A DNA stretch of 62,781 nt. Origin: a virus. The stretch lies in the IMG/VR virus record IMGVR_UViG_3300036840_000070, positions 1 through 62,781 of that record; one strand, written 5' to 3'. This document shows positions 46,212 through 52,828 of this stretch, one piece after another. Every line of letters begins with the position of its first letter. The stretch's first letter is position 1. The translations under genes were made by a program, and so were the position numbers. The notes under the pieces were generated by a model, which searched no databases, had not been told where the DNA came from, and worked only from the letters and a program-made list of their open reading frames with translations.

Positions 46212-46946
46212 ATGTTTAGCGTTGCGGTGCTGCACCAGAAGGGCGGCAGCGGGAAGACCACGCTCGCGATCTGCCTGGCGGCGGCGGCTCACCTCGAGGG
46301 CCACCGGACCACGCTCATCGATCTAGATTCGCAGGCCAGCGCGCTGGCGTGGAGCGCTGAGCGCCCAGAAGGCTCACGCCTGGCGGGCATCAGCGTGGCC
46401 CTGGCGGTAGCGCCCAGCCACCGCAAGGTGCCGCTCTCGAGCCTGCGCGATCTGACCGCGGCCTATGACGTGGCCATCCTCGATGGTCCCGCGCGTGAGC
46501 CGGGCATCACGCGCAGCGCCGCAGCCTTCGCTGACGTGGCGCTGGTGCCCATCGCCCCGGGCCCGACCGATCTGTGGTCCGTGCGCGATACGGTCGAATC
46601 GCTGGACGCGGCCGATGAGGTGCGCGCAGATCTGGGGCTGCCCCCCGTGCGCCGCGCCTTCGTGGTGAACGCCGCGCGCAAGGGCAGCGTGCTGCAGCGC
46701 GAGGCGCAGGCGGAGATTGAAGCCAGCCTCGGCGACTGCCTGGGCACCGTCCATCACCGCGTTTCGCTGCCGGCTGCGCTCAGCCGTGGCGAGACCGTGC
46801 TCACCCTGCCCGTGGCCACGGAGGCCGCGGTCGAAATCACGCGCCTGTGGCGCGCACTGAAAGGAGCCTATGCCGCTCAGCTCAAAGCCGAAGCACCGCG
46901 CCGCCCGCGAGGCGGAGGTCGAAGAAACGTCGCGCTTCGCCGCTGA
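46212..46946 (+). CDS. parA: ParA-type partition ATPase
   Basis: Segregates low-copy replicons by ATP-driven binding to the nucleoid. A 244-residue protein with deviant Walker A KGGSGKTT (10-17), Walker A' LIDLDSQ (35-41) and Walker B VAILDGPA. No N-terminal DNA-binding domain, so it is the small type (Ib). AAAGGG precedes the ATG. The small RHH gene overlaps its end, as in other ParA-RHH pairs. Direct evidence that the circle is maintained as a plasmid. Confidence 0.9.
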   Translation: MFSVAVLHQKGGSGKTTLAICLAAAAHLEGHRTTLIDLDSQASALAWSAERPEGSRLAGISVALAVAPSHRKVPLSSLRDLTAAYDVAILDGPAREPGITRSAAAFADVALVPIAPGPTDLWSVRDTVESLDAADEVRADLGLPPVRRAFVVNAARKGSVLQREAQAEIEASLGDCLGTVHHRVSLPAALSRGETVLTLPVATEAAVEITRLWRALKGAYAAQLKAEAPRRPRGGGRRNVALRR

Positions 46947-47055
46947 CATTCCGAAGCGCATCCACAAAGCGATCCGCATGAAGTGTATCGAGCTCGACGT
47001 GGACCAGCGGCAGCTGGTGCTGATGGCCCTGCGTGAGCAGTACGGGATCAAATGA
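46870..47055 (+). CDS. Ribbon-helix-helix partition partner (ParB/ParG-like)
   Basis: A 61-residue protein. A basic, flexible N-terminus (MPLSSKPKHRAAREAE) is followed by TSRFAADIPKRIHKAIRMKC and then IELDVDQRQLVLMALREQYG: one beta strand and two helices of an RHH fold. Overlaps parA by 77 bases; AAAGGAG lies before its ATG. The flexible N-terminus is typical of partners that stimulate the ParA ATPase. It would dimerise and bind the TGCACGNN octamers. Confidence 0.8.
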   Translation: MPLSSKPKHRAAREAEVEETSRFAADIPKRIHKAIRMKCIELDVDQRQLVLMALREQYGIK

Positions 47056-47333
47056 GCACCAGCACCACCACCATGACCGAAGACGAGCGCGCGATCTGGC
47101 GGGCTGCCTACGCGGCCGCGTTCGTGAGCGATCTGCATTCCACCGTAGGCTTTTACCTCGAGCAGAGAGCGCCGAGCGCGTTCGATCGCGCGATGCAGAG
47201 TATTGCCGCCGAGAACGCCATCGGCATCGCTGACGCGGCGGTGCGCCGGCTGCGGCAATGGCGCGAACGGGAGCAGCCGCTGGCGGGCGCTGAGCTCGGC
47301 AGCTGGCCGAAGGACTGGGAACCGGACGAATGA
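47052..47333 (+). CDS. Third gene of the partition operon, 93 aa
   Basis: MSTSTTTMTEDERAIWRAAY, mostly helical (FDRAMQSIAAENAIGIADAA). ATGA overlap with the RHH gene, and array R5 starts at its stop. No family recognised. Helical segments and the charged end could mean a DNA- or protein-binding accessory. Confidence 0.6.
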   Translation: MSTSTTTMTEDERAIWRAAYAAAFVSDLHSTVGFYLEQRAPSAFDRAMQSIAAENAIGIADAAVRRLRQWREREQPLAGAELGSWPKDWEPDE

Positions 47334-47378
47334 ACGAATGCACGGACGGCCGTATGCACGTCCGTGCATCCGTGCTGA
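47331..47378 (+). repeat. Octamer array R5, downstream of the par operon
   Basis: Units at 47331, 47339, 47347, 47355, 47363 and 47371: TGAACGAA, TGCACGGA, CGGCCGTA, TGCACGTC, CGTGCATC, CGTGCTGA. The orientation flips after the fourth unit, giving the palindrome ATGCACGTCCGTGCAT. It lies between converging genes. Confidence 0.85.
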
Positions 47379-47381
47379 CGG

Positions 47382-47903
47382 TCATGAGGGCGGGCGTGCA
47401 GCCACGAGCTTGCGCCACTCATCGATCGGGATGAAGGCTTCGCGGTCGAGCTGGTCATCCCAGTGGATCCAGCCACCGGTGGCTTCGGAGAGCGCCAGCA
47501 GCAGGCCCACCTGGGTGAGCGTGACGTCCGTTTGGCCATAGCGGACGGGGCGCCGCCCAGTGATGATGTCCCATAAGTCGAATTCGAGCCCCATCATCCA
47601 CTGCGCGCAGAAGCCATCCTCGCTGATCTCAGCCATCGTGTGAGCCAGCGTTGCACGCAGTGTCTGCTGGTAGGGCTCCGTTGGCGGCCCTGCAGGCCAG
47701 TCGCGTGTGCGCATTGCTGGCTCCGGCGCTGGCTGGTCATCGGGATCGGACCGGTAGTTCGCGAACCAATGCGTGACGAACGCGACGAGGTCTTCGCCGT
47801 TGATCATTGCTGGCTCGCCGAAGCTGGACGCGACACGCACGTCGCCACTCATGTCCGAATTGAAGTGAAAGAGCGTGCCCTTCGGTCCGTGATAGTGGTG
47901 CAT
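47382..47903 (-). CDS. Hypothetical protein, 173 aa, coupled to RecT
   Basis: MHHYHGPKGTLFHFNSDMSG, EDLVAFVTHWFANYRSDPDD, and TLAHTMAEISEDGFCAQWMM. Such His/Trp-rich proteins are seen in phage early regions. ATG overlaps the RecT stop. Unknown role. Confidence 0.6.
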   Translation of the reverse strand: MHHYHGPKGTLFHFNSDMSGDVRVASSFGEPAMINGEDLVAFVTHWFANYRSDPDDQPAPEPAMRTRDWPAGPPTEPYQQTLRATLAHTMAEISEDGFCAQWMMGLEFDLWDIITGRRPVRYGQTDVTLTQVGLLLALSEATGGWIHWDDQLDREAFIPIDEWRKLVAARPPS

Positions 47904-49060
47904 CACCCATCCTCCCCAGGCTGCCGCTCCGCCACCGTGAACGGCGGGCGCTCGGGGATATCCTCGTCGGCTTCGGCGTGCACGAAGGCCTGCGCCCAGT
48001 CATGCGCCAGGCGCATCTGCGCCGGTGACCAGTTGTTGACCACACCCAGGCGGTCATCCCCGCGCCACGCTTCGTCGGCCGCGGCCAGCGCCTCGAGCAC
48101 CACCTCCGGCGTGAGCTCAGGCTCGCTGCCACCGTCATCGTCATCGCTGCCGCGCGTGGCCTTCGCCGCGTTCACCATCGCGTCCAGCACCGCGCCGCGC
48201 CCGCGCTGTGGTGTGGGCATGACCTGCGCCAGCGCCTCACGCACGGGGCCGCTAGCGCGGTCCGGGTGCTCCTCGAGCTCGATCGCGCGCCGCAGGCTCA
48301 GGTCAGCTCCCTTCGGCCAATACTTCTGCGCCCGCTTGATCGCGGTGCGCTTGTACATTTCGGGCTGCCAGTTCGTCCATGCCGGGGAATTCGGAGCCTG
48401 GCTGGTGGCGCGCGCGCGCTCGAGCTCCTCTAAGTTCATCAGCTCGCTGCTGACGGTGCCATCATCCAGCTGCGCGCAGGCGTAGGCACCGATGATCTCA
48501 CCGCGATCCGCGAAGGGCAGATCCCACCGCGGCTCGTGGATGATCTGTTTGCCGCCGCTGCCGCTGGTCACCTTGTAGAAGTCATTTGCGAAGATGCAAT
48601 CGGCCCACACGTTTTTGATGCGCGGGTTTCGGCGGGCCAGCTCCACGTAGCCCCACACGCCGATCATGAACTGCGCCTCGTACCCGCCGCGCCCATCGTT
48701 CGCTTTGCGGTTCCAATAGGGCAGGATATAGCAATGCCCGTACGCGCCGCCAGGCTCGAGCCCCACCTCGGCAGCGTGCAGGATGGCGCGGATCAGCGAG
48801 CCGTCTGAGCACTGCAGCAGCTTGCCCGTCTCATCGCTCTCGATGCAGTTGATCGTCACGCGCGCGAAGCGTTCGGCGGTGATACCCAGCCGCTCAGGCA
48901 GCAGCTGCCCGATATACGGCGTCACCCGTTCGATGCGCTCACGCACGATCTGGTGACGCGGCTTCGCTTTCTCGATGCTGGTGTTCGCTGCGGCGGCGGG
49001 CGCCTGGCGCGCTGCTGGGCGCTGTTGCTGCGCCGGTGGCGCTGCTCTTCGTTGTGCCAT
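47903..49060 (-). CDS. recT: RecT-type single-strand annealing recombinase
   Basis: Anneals complementary DNA strands in phage recombination and concatemer formation. A 385-residue protein: Gln/Ala/Pro-rich N-terminus, then the family core with RVTINCIESDETGKLLQCSD, LIRAILHAAEVGLEPGGAYG and HCYILPYWNRK, plus QFMIGVWGYVELARRNPRIK. AAGGAGC precedes ATG 49060. The YqaJ nuclease 1 kb upstream in the same operon completes the exonuclease-annealase pair. Confidence 0.9.
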   Translation of the reverse strand: MAQRRAAPPAQQQRPAARQAPAAAANTSIEKAKPRHQIVRERIERVTPYIGQLLPERLGITAERFARVTINCIESDETGKLLQCSDGSLIRAILHAAEVGLEPGGAYGHCYILPYWNRKANDGRGGYEAQFMIGVWGYVELARRNPRIKNVWADCIFANDFYKVTSGSGGKQIIHEPRWDLPFADRGEIIGAYACAQLDDGTVSSELMNLEELERARATSQAPNSPAWTNWQPEMYKRTAIKRAQKYWPKGADLSLRRAIELEEHPDRASGPVREALAQVMPTPQRGRGAVLDAMVNAAKATRGSDDDDGGSEPELTPEVVLEALAAADEAWRGDDRLGVVNNWSPAQMRLAHDWAQAFVHAEADEDIPERPPFTVAERQPGEDG

Positions 49061-49197
49061 GGGGTTGCTCCTTCATGCTGCGCAGGCTGCGCCCACGCAG
49101 GTGGTCCTGATCCACCGTATCTATAACATCGGGCGCTCACACCAGCTGCGCGGGGCCCGCGGATTTGTCCGCAGGATCGGCACAGTCTGGGGATAAC
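49061..49197 (-). promoter_or_regulatory. RecT upstream region with -10-like TATAGAT and DnaA-box-like site
   Basis: On the minus strand, GTTATAGATACGG is about 60 bases before the RecT start and may be a promoter. TTATCCCCA (49187-49195, minus strand) differs by one base from the DnaA box consensus TTATNCACA. Confidence 0.4.
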
Positions 49198-49719
49198 TCA
49201 GGCGGCTTTGATCGCGCGCGTGCGTGACTTCGGGGGCTGCCAATCCCACACGTCGAAGCCCGCCACGCCGAAGCCGAAACAGCTCAGCATGCAGTCCTTC
49301 GGGTACGGATCGGTCTCGCCCACGAACGTGAGCCGCCCCTGCAGCCCGAGCACCATCGCGCGGCGGTGCACGTGCTTCACGAACCACGTAGCCCCGACGC
49401 TGGCGGGCGTCAGCATGAGCAGCCGCAGCCACGGCAGCTGCGTGGTCCATCGTGCAACCAGCGGCGCCCAGGCGTGACCGATGCTGCTGAATTCGGGATT
49501 GAGCCACAGCAGGTCCGTGCGCTTGAAGCGCGCTGCCCAGTCATCGGCGAAGGCGTTGATCCCGTCCTTCGAATAGAAGCCGTCCACCACCGCATTGTGC
49601 GCGCTGGCAGCCACATCCCACGTGATGGATCCGAAGCGCTCCTCCACCGCATCGAGGAAGTCTTCGGGTGTCCCGTAGTCCTGCCGGCTGCGGTGCGGCT
49701 TCTGCGCGGGCATCACCAT
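49198..49719 (-). CDS. Phage DNA N6-adenine methyltransferase-like protein
   Basis: A 173-residue protein: QDYGTPEDFLDAVEERFGSI, TWDVAASAHNAVVDGFYSKD, and DLLWLNPEFSSIGHAWAPLV. This matches the small phage Dam-like family (PF05869), but the usual NPPY catalytic motif reads NPEF here, so activity is doubtful or altered. May act as an anti-restriction methylase or as a methylase-like binding protein. Start ATG 49719 or 49713. Confidence 0.78.
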   Translation of the reverse strand: MVMPAQKPHRSRQDYGTPEDFLDAVEERFGSITWDVAASAHNAVVDGFYSKDGINAFADDWAARFKRTDLLWLNPEFSSIGHAWAPLVARWTTQLPWLRLLMLTPASVGATWFVKHVHRRAMVLGLQGRLTFVGETDPYPKDCMLSCFGFGVAGFDVWDWQPPKSRTRAIKAA

Positions 49720-49724
49720 TCGCG

Positions 49725-50063
49725 TCACCCGAGCAACGTGCCGCAGGCGCGCTGCCGCGCGAATGCGCACCAGTATTGAACCTGATCGGGCGTGCCCCAG
49801 CACACGCCCGCCACGTGCGCATGCAGCCAATCCACGATGGCCAGGAGCCCCGGCAGGTCGCTGCGGAAGGTGCGCACGGATTCGAGCCTGCCCTCGAGCA
49901 CGGCACGCAGCGCGGGCGGGGGCAGGATGCCCTTCGCCAGATACTCGCGCAGCGGCGTGAGGTAGCGCTCCGGCACGCCGTCAAAGCTGACGCTGGATCC
50001 ATAGTCCGCGTTCGCGAAGACCGCAGCGATGTCGTAACGGACGGGCCGGAGCGTGTGGCTCAC
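49725..50063 (-). CDS. Hypothetical protein, 112 aa
   Basis: MSHTLRPVRYDIAAVFANAD, then helical LRAVLEGRLESVRTFRSDLP. Overlaps the nuclease gene stop by ATGA and ends six bases before the methyltransferase. Part of the recombination operon. Not recognised. Confidence 0.6.
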   Translation of the reverse strand: MSHTLRPVRYDIAAVFANADYGSSVSFDGVPERYLTPLREYLAKGILPPPALRAVLEGRLESVRTFRSDLPGLLAIVDWLHAHVAGVCWGTPDQVQYWCAFARQRACGTLLG

Positions 50064-51157
50064 GCGGAGGCCTCCGCGTCATCGTTCACGGGCGGCAGCG
50101 CCGGCACCAGGCTTTGGGCGAGCGGCTTCGTCAGGTCGGCTTCGAGCGCCGCGGGCAGCCGGCGCTCCTGCACCGGCATGGGCAGCGGCTTCTTCCTGGG
50201 CTCACGCAGCGTATACGTGCGGTAGGCCTCCGAACGCGACAGCACCTCGCTGCAGTGCGGGCAGCGCGTCTCACGGGCCTTGTAAAAGGCGGTGCCCCAG
50301 TACCTGCCATCGGGCAGCACCGCATACTTCGCGTCGCGAATGGTGGCCGCGAGCGTGTTCTTAATGAGCTGCTGGCGCTCCTGCAGCATCTCGATCGCGG
50401 CCTTGTTACGCTCGTATTCGTCAGCGATCGCCATCCCGTTGATCAGGCGGATCACCTCATCGGTCTGCTCCGGGTACAGCGCGCGCAGCGCCAGCCGGCT
50501 CGATTCGCTGCCGTCCGGATCGGGCGGGTCACGCCGCTGCACCCGCTGCCAGAAGGCGTCCACGCGCTCAATCAGAAGCGCCTGGAATTCGGGATGGGGC
50601 TCCACATCGATCCACTGCATGCGGCGCTCGGGGAAGGGCAGCCAGATGACGGTGGCCCACGTGGCGCCCGTCACGACCATCTCCCACTGCACCTGCACCT
50701 GCACCTCCACGGGCAGATCTTCGGCGTAGCGGCTGCCGTACCCGGTGGTCTTCACCTCGGCCACGCCGGGCCCGCGCGCCCAGGGTGGGGCCTTGCTGAG
50801 CTGCACGCCGTCCAGCGTCACCAGGTGGTGCGCGGCGGCGCGGCTGCGCAGCAGCTTGCCCGCGCGCACCACGCGGCGCGCGCTGCGCCGCGCGTATTCG
50901 CGGAGGATCTGCGGCTCGAAGATGCGCCCCCATTCCGCCGCTTCGCTCGAGGCTTCATCAGGCGGGCCCGCCGCGACCTTCTCCGCGTACAGCGCGAGCG
51001 GTGACTTGAAGTCATTCACGCCCAGCACGGCGCTGACATCGCTGCCGCCGATGCCCTGCCGCCGCGCTAGTAGCCACGCATCGCGGTCATCCGCGCTCGC
51101 GCCCGTCCATTCGCAGTGCGCTTCGAACGCCGTTGCACCGCTCCGTTTGCCAGCCAT
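50060..51157 (-). CDS. YqaJ-type (lambda Exo-like) viral recombinase exonuclease
   Basis: Degrades one strand from double-strand ends to feed RecT. A 365-residue protein from ATG 51157 (MAGKRSGATAFEA), preceded by GGAGCAACGGAG. Core motifs: DAWLLARRQGIGGSDVSAVL, AEWGRIFEPQILREYARRSA, VAEVKTTGYGSRYAEDLPVE (the Glu-x-Lys of the PD-(D/E)xK site) and VQVQVQWEMVVTGA. The frame opens further upstream, but without a good start. The C-terminal region is longer than in the smallest family members and ends in a basic part. Confidence 0.88.
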   Translation of the reverse strand: MAGKRSGATAFEAHCEWTGASADDRDAWLLARRQGIGGSDVSAVLGVNDFKSPLALYAEKVAAGPPDEASSEAAEWGRIFEPQILREYARRSARRVVRAGKLLRSRAAAHHLVTLDGVQLSKAPPWARGPGVAEVKTTGYGSRYAEDLPVEVQVQVQWEMVVTGATWATVIWLPFPERRMQWIDVEPHPEFQALLIERVDAFWQRVQRRDPPDPDGSESSRLALRALYPEQTDEVIRLINGMAIADEYERNKAAIEMLQERQQLIKNTLAATIRDAKYAVLPDGRYWGTAFYKARETRCPHCSEVLSRSEAYRTYTLREPRKKPLPMPVQERRLPAALEADLTKPLAQSLVPALPPVNDDAEASA

Positions 51158-51646
51158 CTCCGTTGCTCCATGACGCTGGCTGATCCCACCACCCATGGTC
51201 AGCGTAGTTACCTGATCGGCACGCAGCGGTGGAAGCCCCGTAGGCAGTGCACGGATCGTTTTGTGATCCATGGATCGGTTTAGCCGCGACCTGATCAGCT
51301 GGACCAGTGCGAGCGCTGCACACATCGGAACCGAGCCCCGACGCGTCTCGCAACGCACGTGAGGATCCAGCATGAATTCAGCCGCGCCGTGCTTCCGCCG
51401 GCTGCGAACGGTCGCAGCGTTACTCCGGTCTGCGGCGCGCGCCAGTCGACATCTGCGGGCCGCACGCGGATCCCCTTCCACGACCTGGATCGAATCAGTA
51501 TTGTGTGCCGATACAGCGCTCTTCTGATCTCCGTCGGCACGATGCAACAGCACGCGCCCCGTGAGCTCGGCAGGTCAGCGCCGTTACTGCGGGCAGGCGC
51601 GCGCGCGGGTGGGCAGCAAAACCAAGCAAACAAGGGGCAGGGCTAC
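51158..51646. promoter_or_regulatory. Divergent regulatory region between nuclease and RHH gene
   Basis: About 490 bases with no convincing gene. Holds the palindrome GATCCATGGATC (51265-51276), a minus-strand TACGCT box near 51206 for the nuclease operon, and several weak -10-like boxes toward the RHH gene. This is a plausible lysis/dormancy switch region, with the RHH protein encoded beside it. Confidence 0.55.
51265..51276 (+). promoter_or_regulatory. Operator palindrome GATCCATGGATC, copy 2
   Basis: Perfect 12-bp palindrome. On the minus strand it reads GCTAAACCGATCCATGGATC then ACA, nearly identical to the copy at 18215 including flanks. Confidence 0.6.
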
Positions 51647-51844
51647 GTGGCTAAGAAGGTTCTTCCGGTGCATCTCGAGGATCGCGAGCGTGGTATTTTG
51701 CGGCTGCTGAGTGAGCGCCAGCAGGTGAGCATGGCTGAGGTGGTGCGGCGCATGATCCGCAGCGCAGCACTGGATGTGATGGATCCGAAGGCGCTCGATC
51801 GCTCGAGCGTTGCGCCGGTGGCAGCAGGGGATGGCGCGCACTGA
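51647..51844 (+). CDS. Ribbon-helix-helix regulator, 65 aa
   Basis: GTG start (MAKKVLPVHLEDRERGILRL). VLPVHLEDRERGILRLLSER, then QQVSMAEVVRRMIRSAALDV: a strand followed by two helices, the RHH fold of small repressors. It lies at the divergent switch region, directly upstream of the replication genes. It differs from the partition RHH. Longer in-frame starts upstream lack coding character. Confidence 0.65.
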   Translation: MAKKVLPVHLEDRERGILRLLSERQQVSMAEVVRRMIRSAALDVMDPKALDRSSVAPVAAGDGAH

Positions 51845-51859
51845 TCAGGAGGGCATCAC

Positions 51860-52828
51860 GTGAAGACTTGGATGCGCTTCGCCGATGACTTTCTCGATCA
51901 CCCTAAATTCGTGCGCGCCGATCGCTTGGCACCTTCGCGCGCGGTGCACCTGTACGTGGGCTTAGTCAGCTACTCCAAACAGCAGCGCAGCGATGGCGTG
52001 GTGCCCATCGACATGCTGCCGCAGGTGCGTGGTCCAGCGGCGCGGTGGAAGATGAAGACGCTGGACGTGCTGGTGCAGGTGGGCCTCGTCGACCGCATCG
52101 ATGAGCGCACCCTGCGCGTGCATGACTTCCTCGATTGGAATCCATCGCGGGCGTACATGGAGGCACGAGCGGCTGCTCGGAAGGCGTCGGCCAACGGGAA
52201 AAAAAACAAGCTCGAGTCGGGCGCTCGAGAACGACCCGATCGCGAGGTGATCGAAACCCGATCGCAAGGTGACAACGATCCGATCGCAAAGCGATCGCAA
52301 AGCGATGGACATGTAGTCCCGAGCGAAGTCATTGACTTAGCTTCGCGACGGGCAACAGCTGCTCACGGGCGCGCGCGTGGTCTAGATATAGATGGAGATG
52401 GAGATAGATCCCCCCAGAGCCCCCCCCAGCTGGCGCTGGCGGCTGAGCCCGAAAAAAAATCTGGACAGCGACGGTCCGCTGGCGGCAGGCTGGGTGCCAC
52501 CGAATGCCCCGCTGACTTCGCCCCGAATGACTCGACGCTGGCCAAAGCCACGTCGCTCGGATTCAGCGAAGAACGCGAGCTAGCCGTCAGGGAATACTTC
52601 ATCGACTGGTGGCGATCGAAGGGGATCCGCCGCAAGGACTGGCACGCCACCTATCGCTGTTGGCTGCGCACGGAAGCGAAGAAGCTGGGTCTCAAACCGC
52701 TGCGCCGCGATGAGCAGTGGAAGCGCCACCAGGCTGAGATGCGCCGTGCAACACGCCCGCTTGCTGCGCACGAGATAGCGCCCGTTCCCGCTGATTTCGA
52801 GTCGAAGCTGGGGTCGCTCTTTGGCTGA
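51860..52828 (+). CDS. Replication initiator, phage O-like, with internal origin
   Basis: A 322-residue protein, GTG start with CAGGAGGGC before it. The N-terminal winged-helix-like domain (MRFADDFLDHPKFVRADRLA, LYVGLVSYSKQQRSDGVVPI, VQVGLVDRIDERTLRVHDFL) is typical of phage O/DnaD-type initiators. A low-complexity linker encoded by the iterons follows, then a C-terminal domain (EREYFIDWWRSKGIRRKDWH type) that probably loads the helicase. Next gene: DnaB-like helicase, as in lambdoid O/P-type modules. Confidence 0.82.
   Translation: MKTWMRFADDFLDHPKFVRADRLAPSRAVHLYVGLVSYSKQQRSDGVVPIDMLPQVRGPAARWKMKTLDVLVQVGLVDRIDERTLRVHDFLDWNPSRAYMEARAAARKASANGKKNKLESGARERPDREVIETRSQGDNDPIAKRSQSDGHVVPSEVIDLASRRATAAHGRARGLDIDGDGDRSPQSPPQLALAAEPEKKSGQRRSAGGRLGATECPADFAPNDSTLAKATSLGFSEERELAVREYFIDWWRSKGIRRKDWHATYRCWLRTEAKKLGLKPLRRDEQWKRHQAEMRRATRPLAAHEIAPVPADFESKLGSLFG
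52236..52308 (+). repeat. Iterons inside the O-like gene (predicted lytic origin)
   Basis: CCGATCGC begins at 52236, 52258 and 52280, an exact 22-bp period; the first two units extend to CCGATCGCRAGGTGA. Two further partial units at 11-bp steps follow (CGATCGCAAAG at 52292, CGATGG at 52303). In-phase iterons in the linker-coding region of an initiator gene are how the lambda origin is built. A-rich AAAAAAAACAAG (52199) and an A+T-richer stretch (52381-52410) lie on both sides. Confidence 0.8.
52381..52413 (+). other. Candidate unwinding element next to the O-gene iterons
   Basis: TCTAGATATAGATGGAGATG continuing into GAGATAGATC is markedly A+T-richer than the surroundings and lies 75 bases after the iterons, still inside the gene. 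Its role as the melting site is inferred. Confidence 0.4.
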
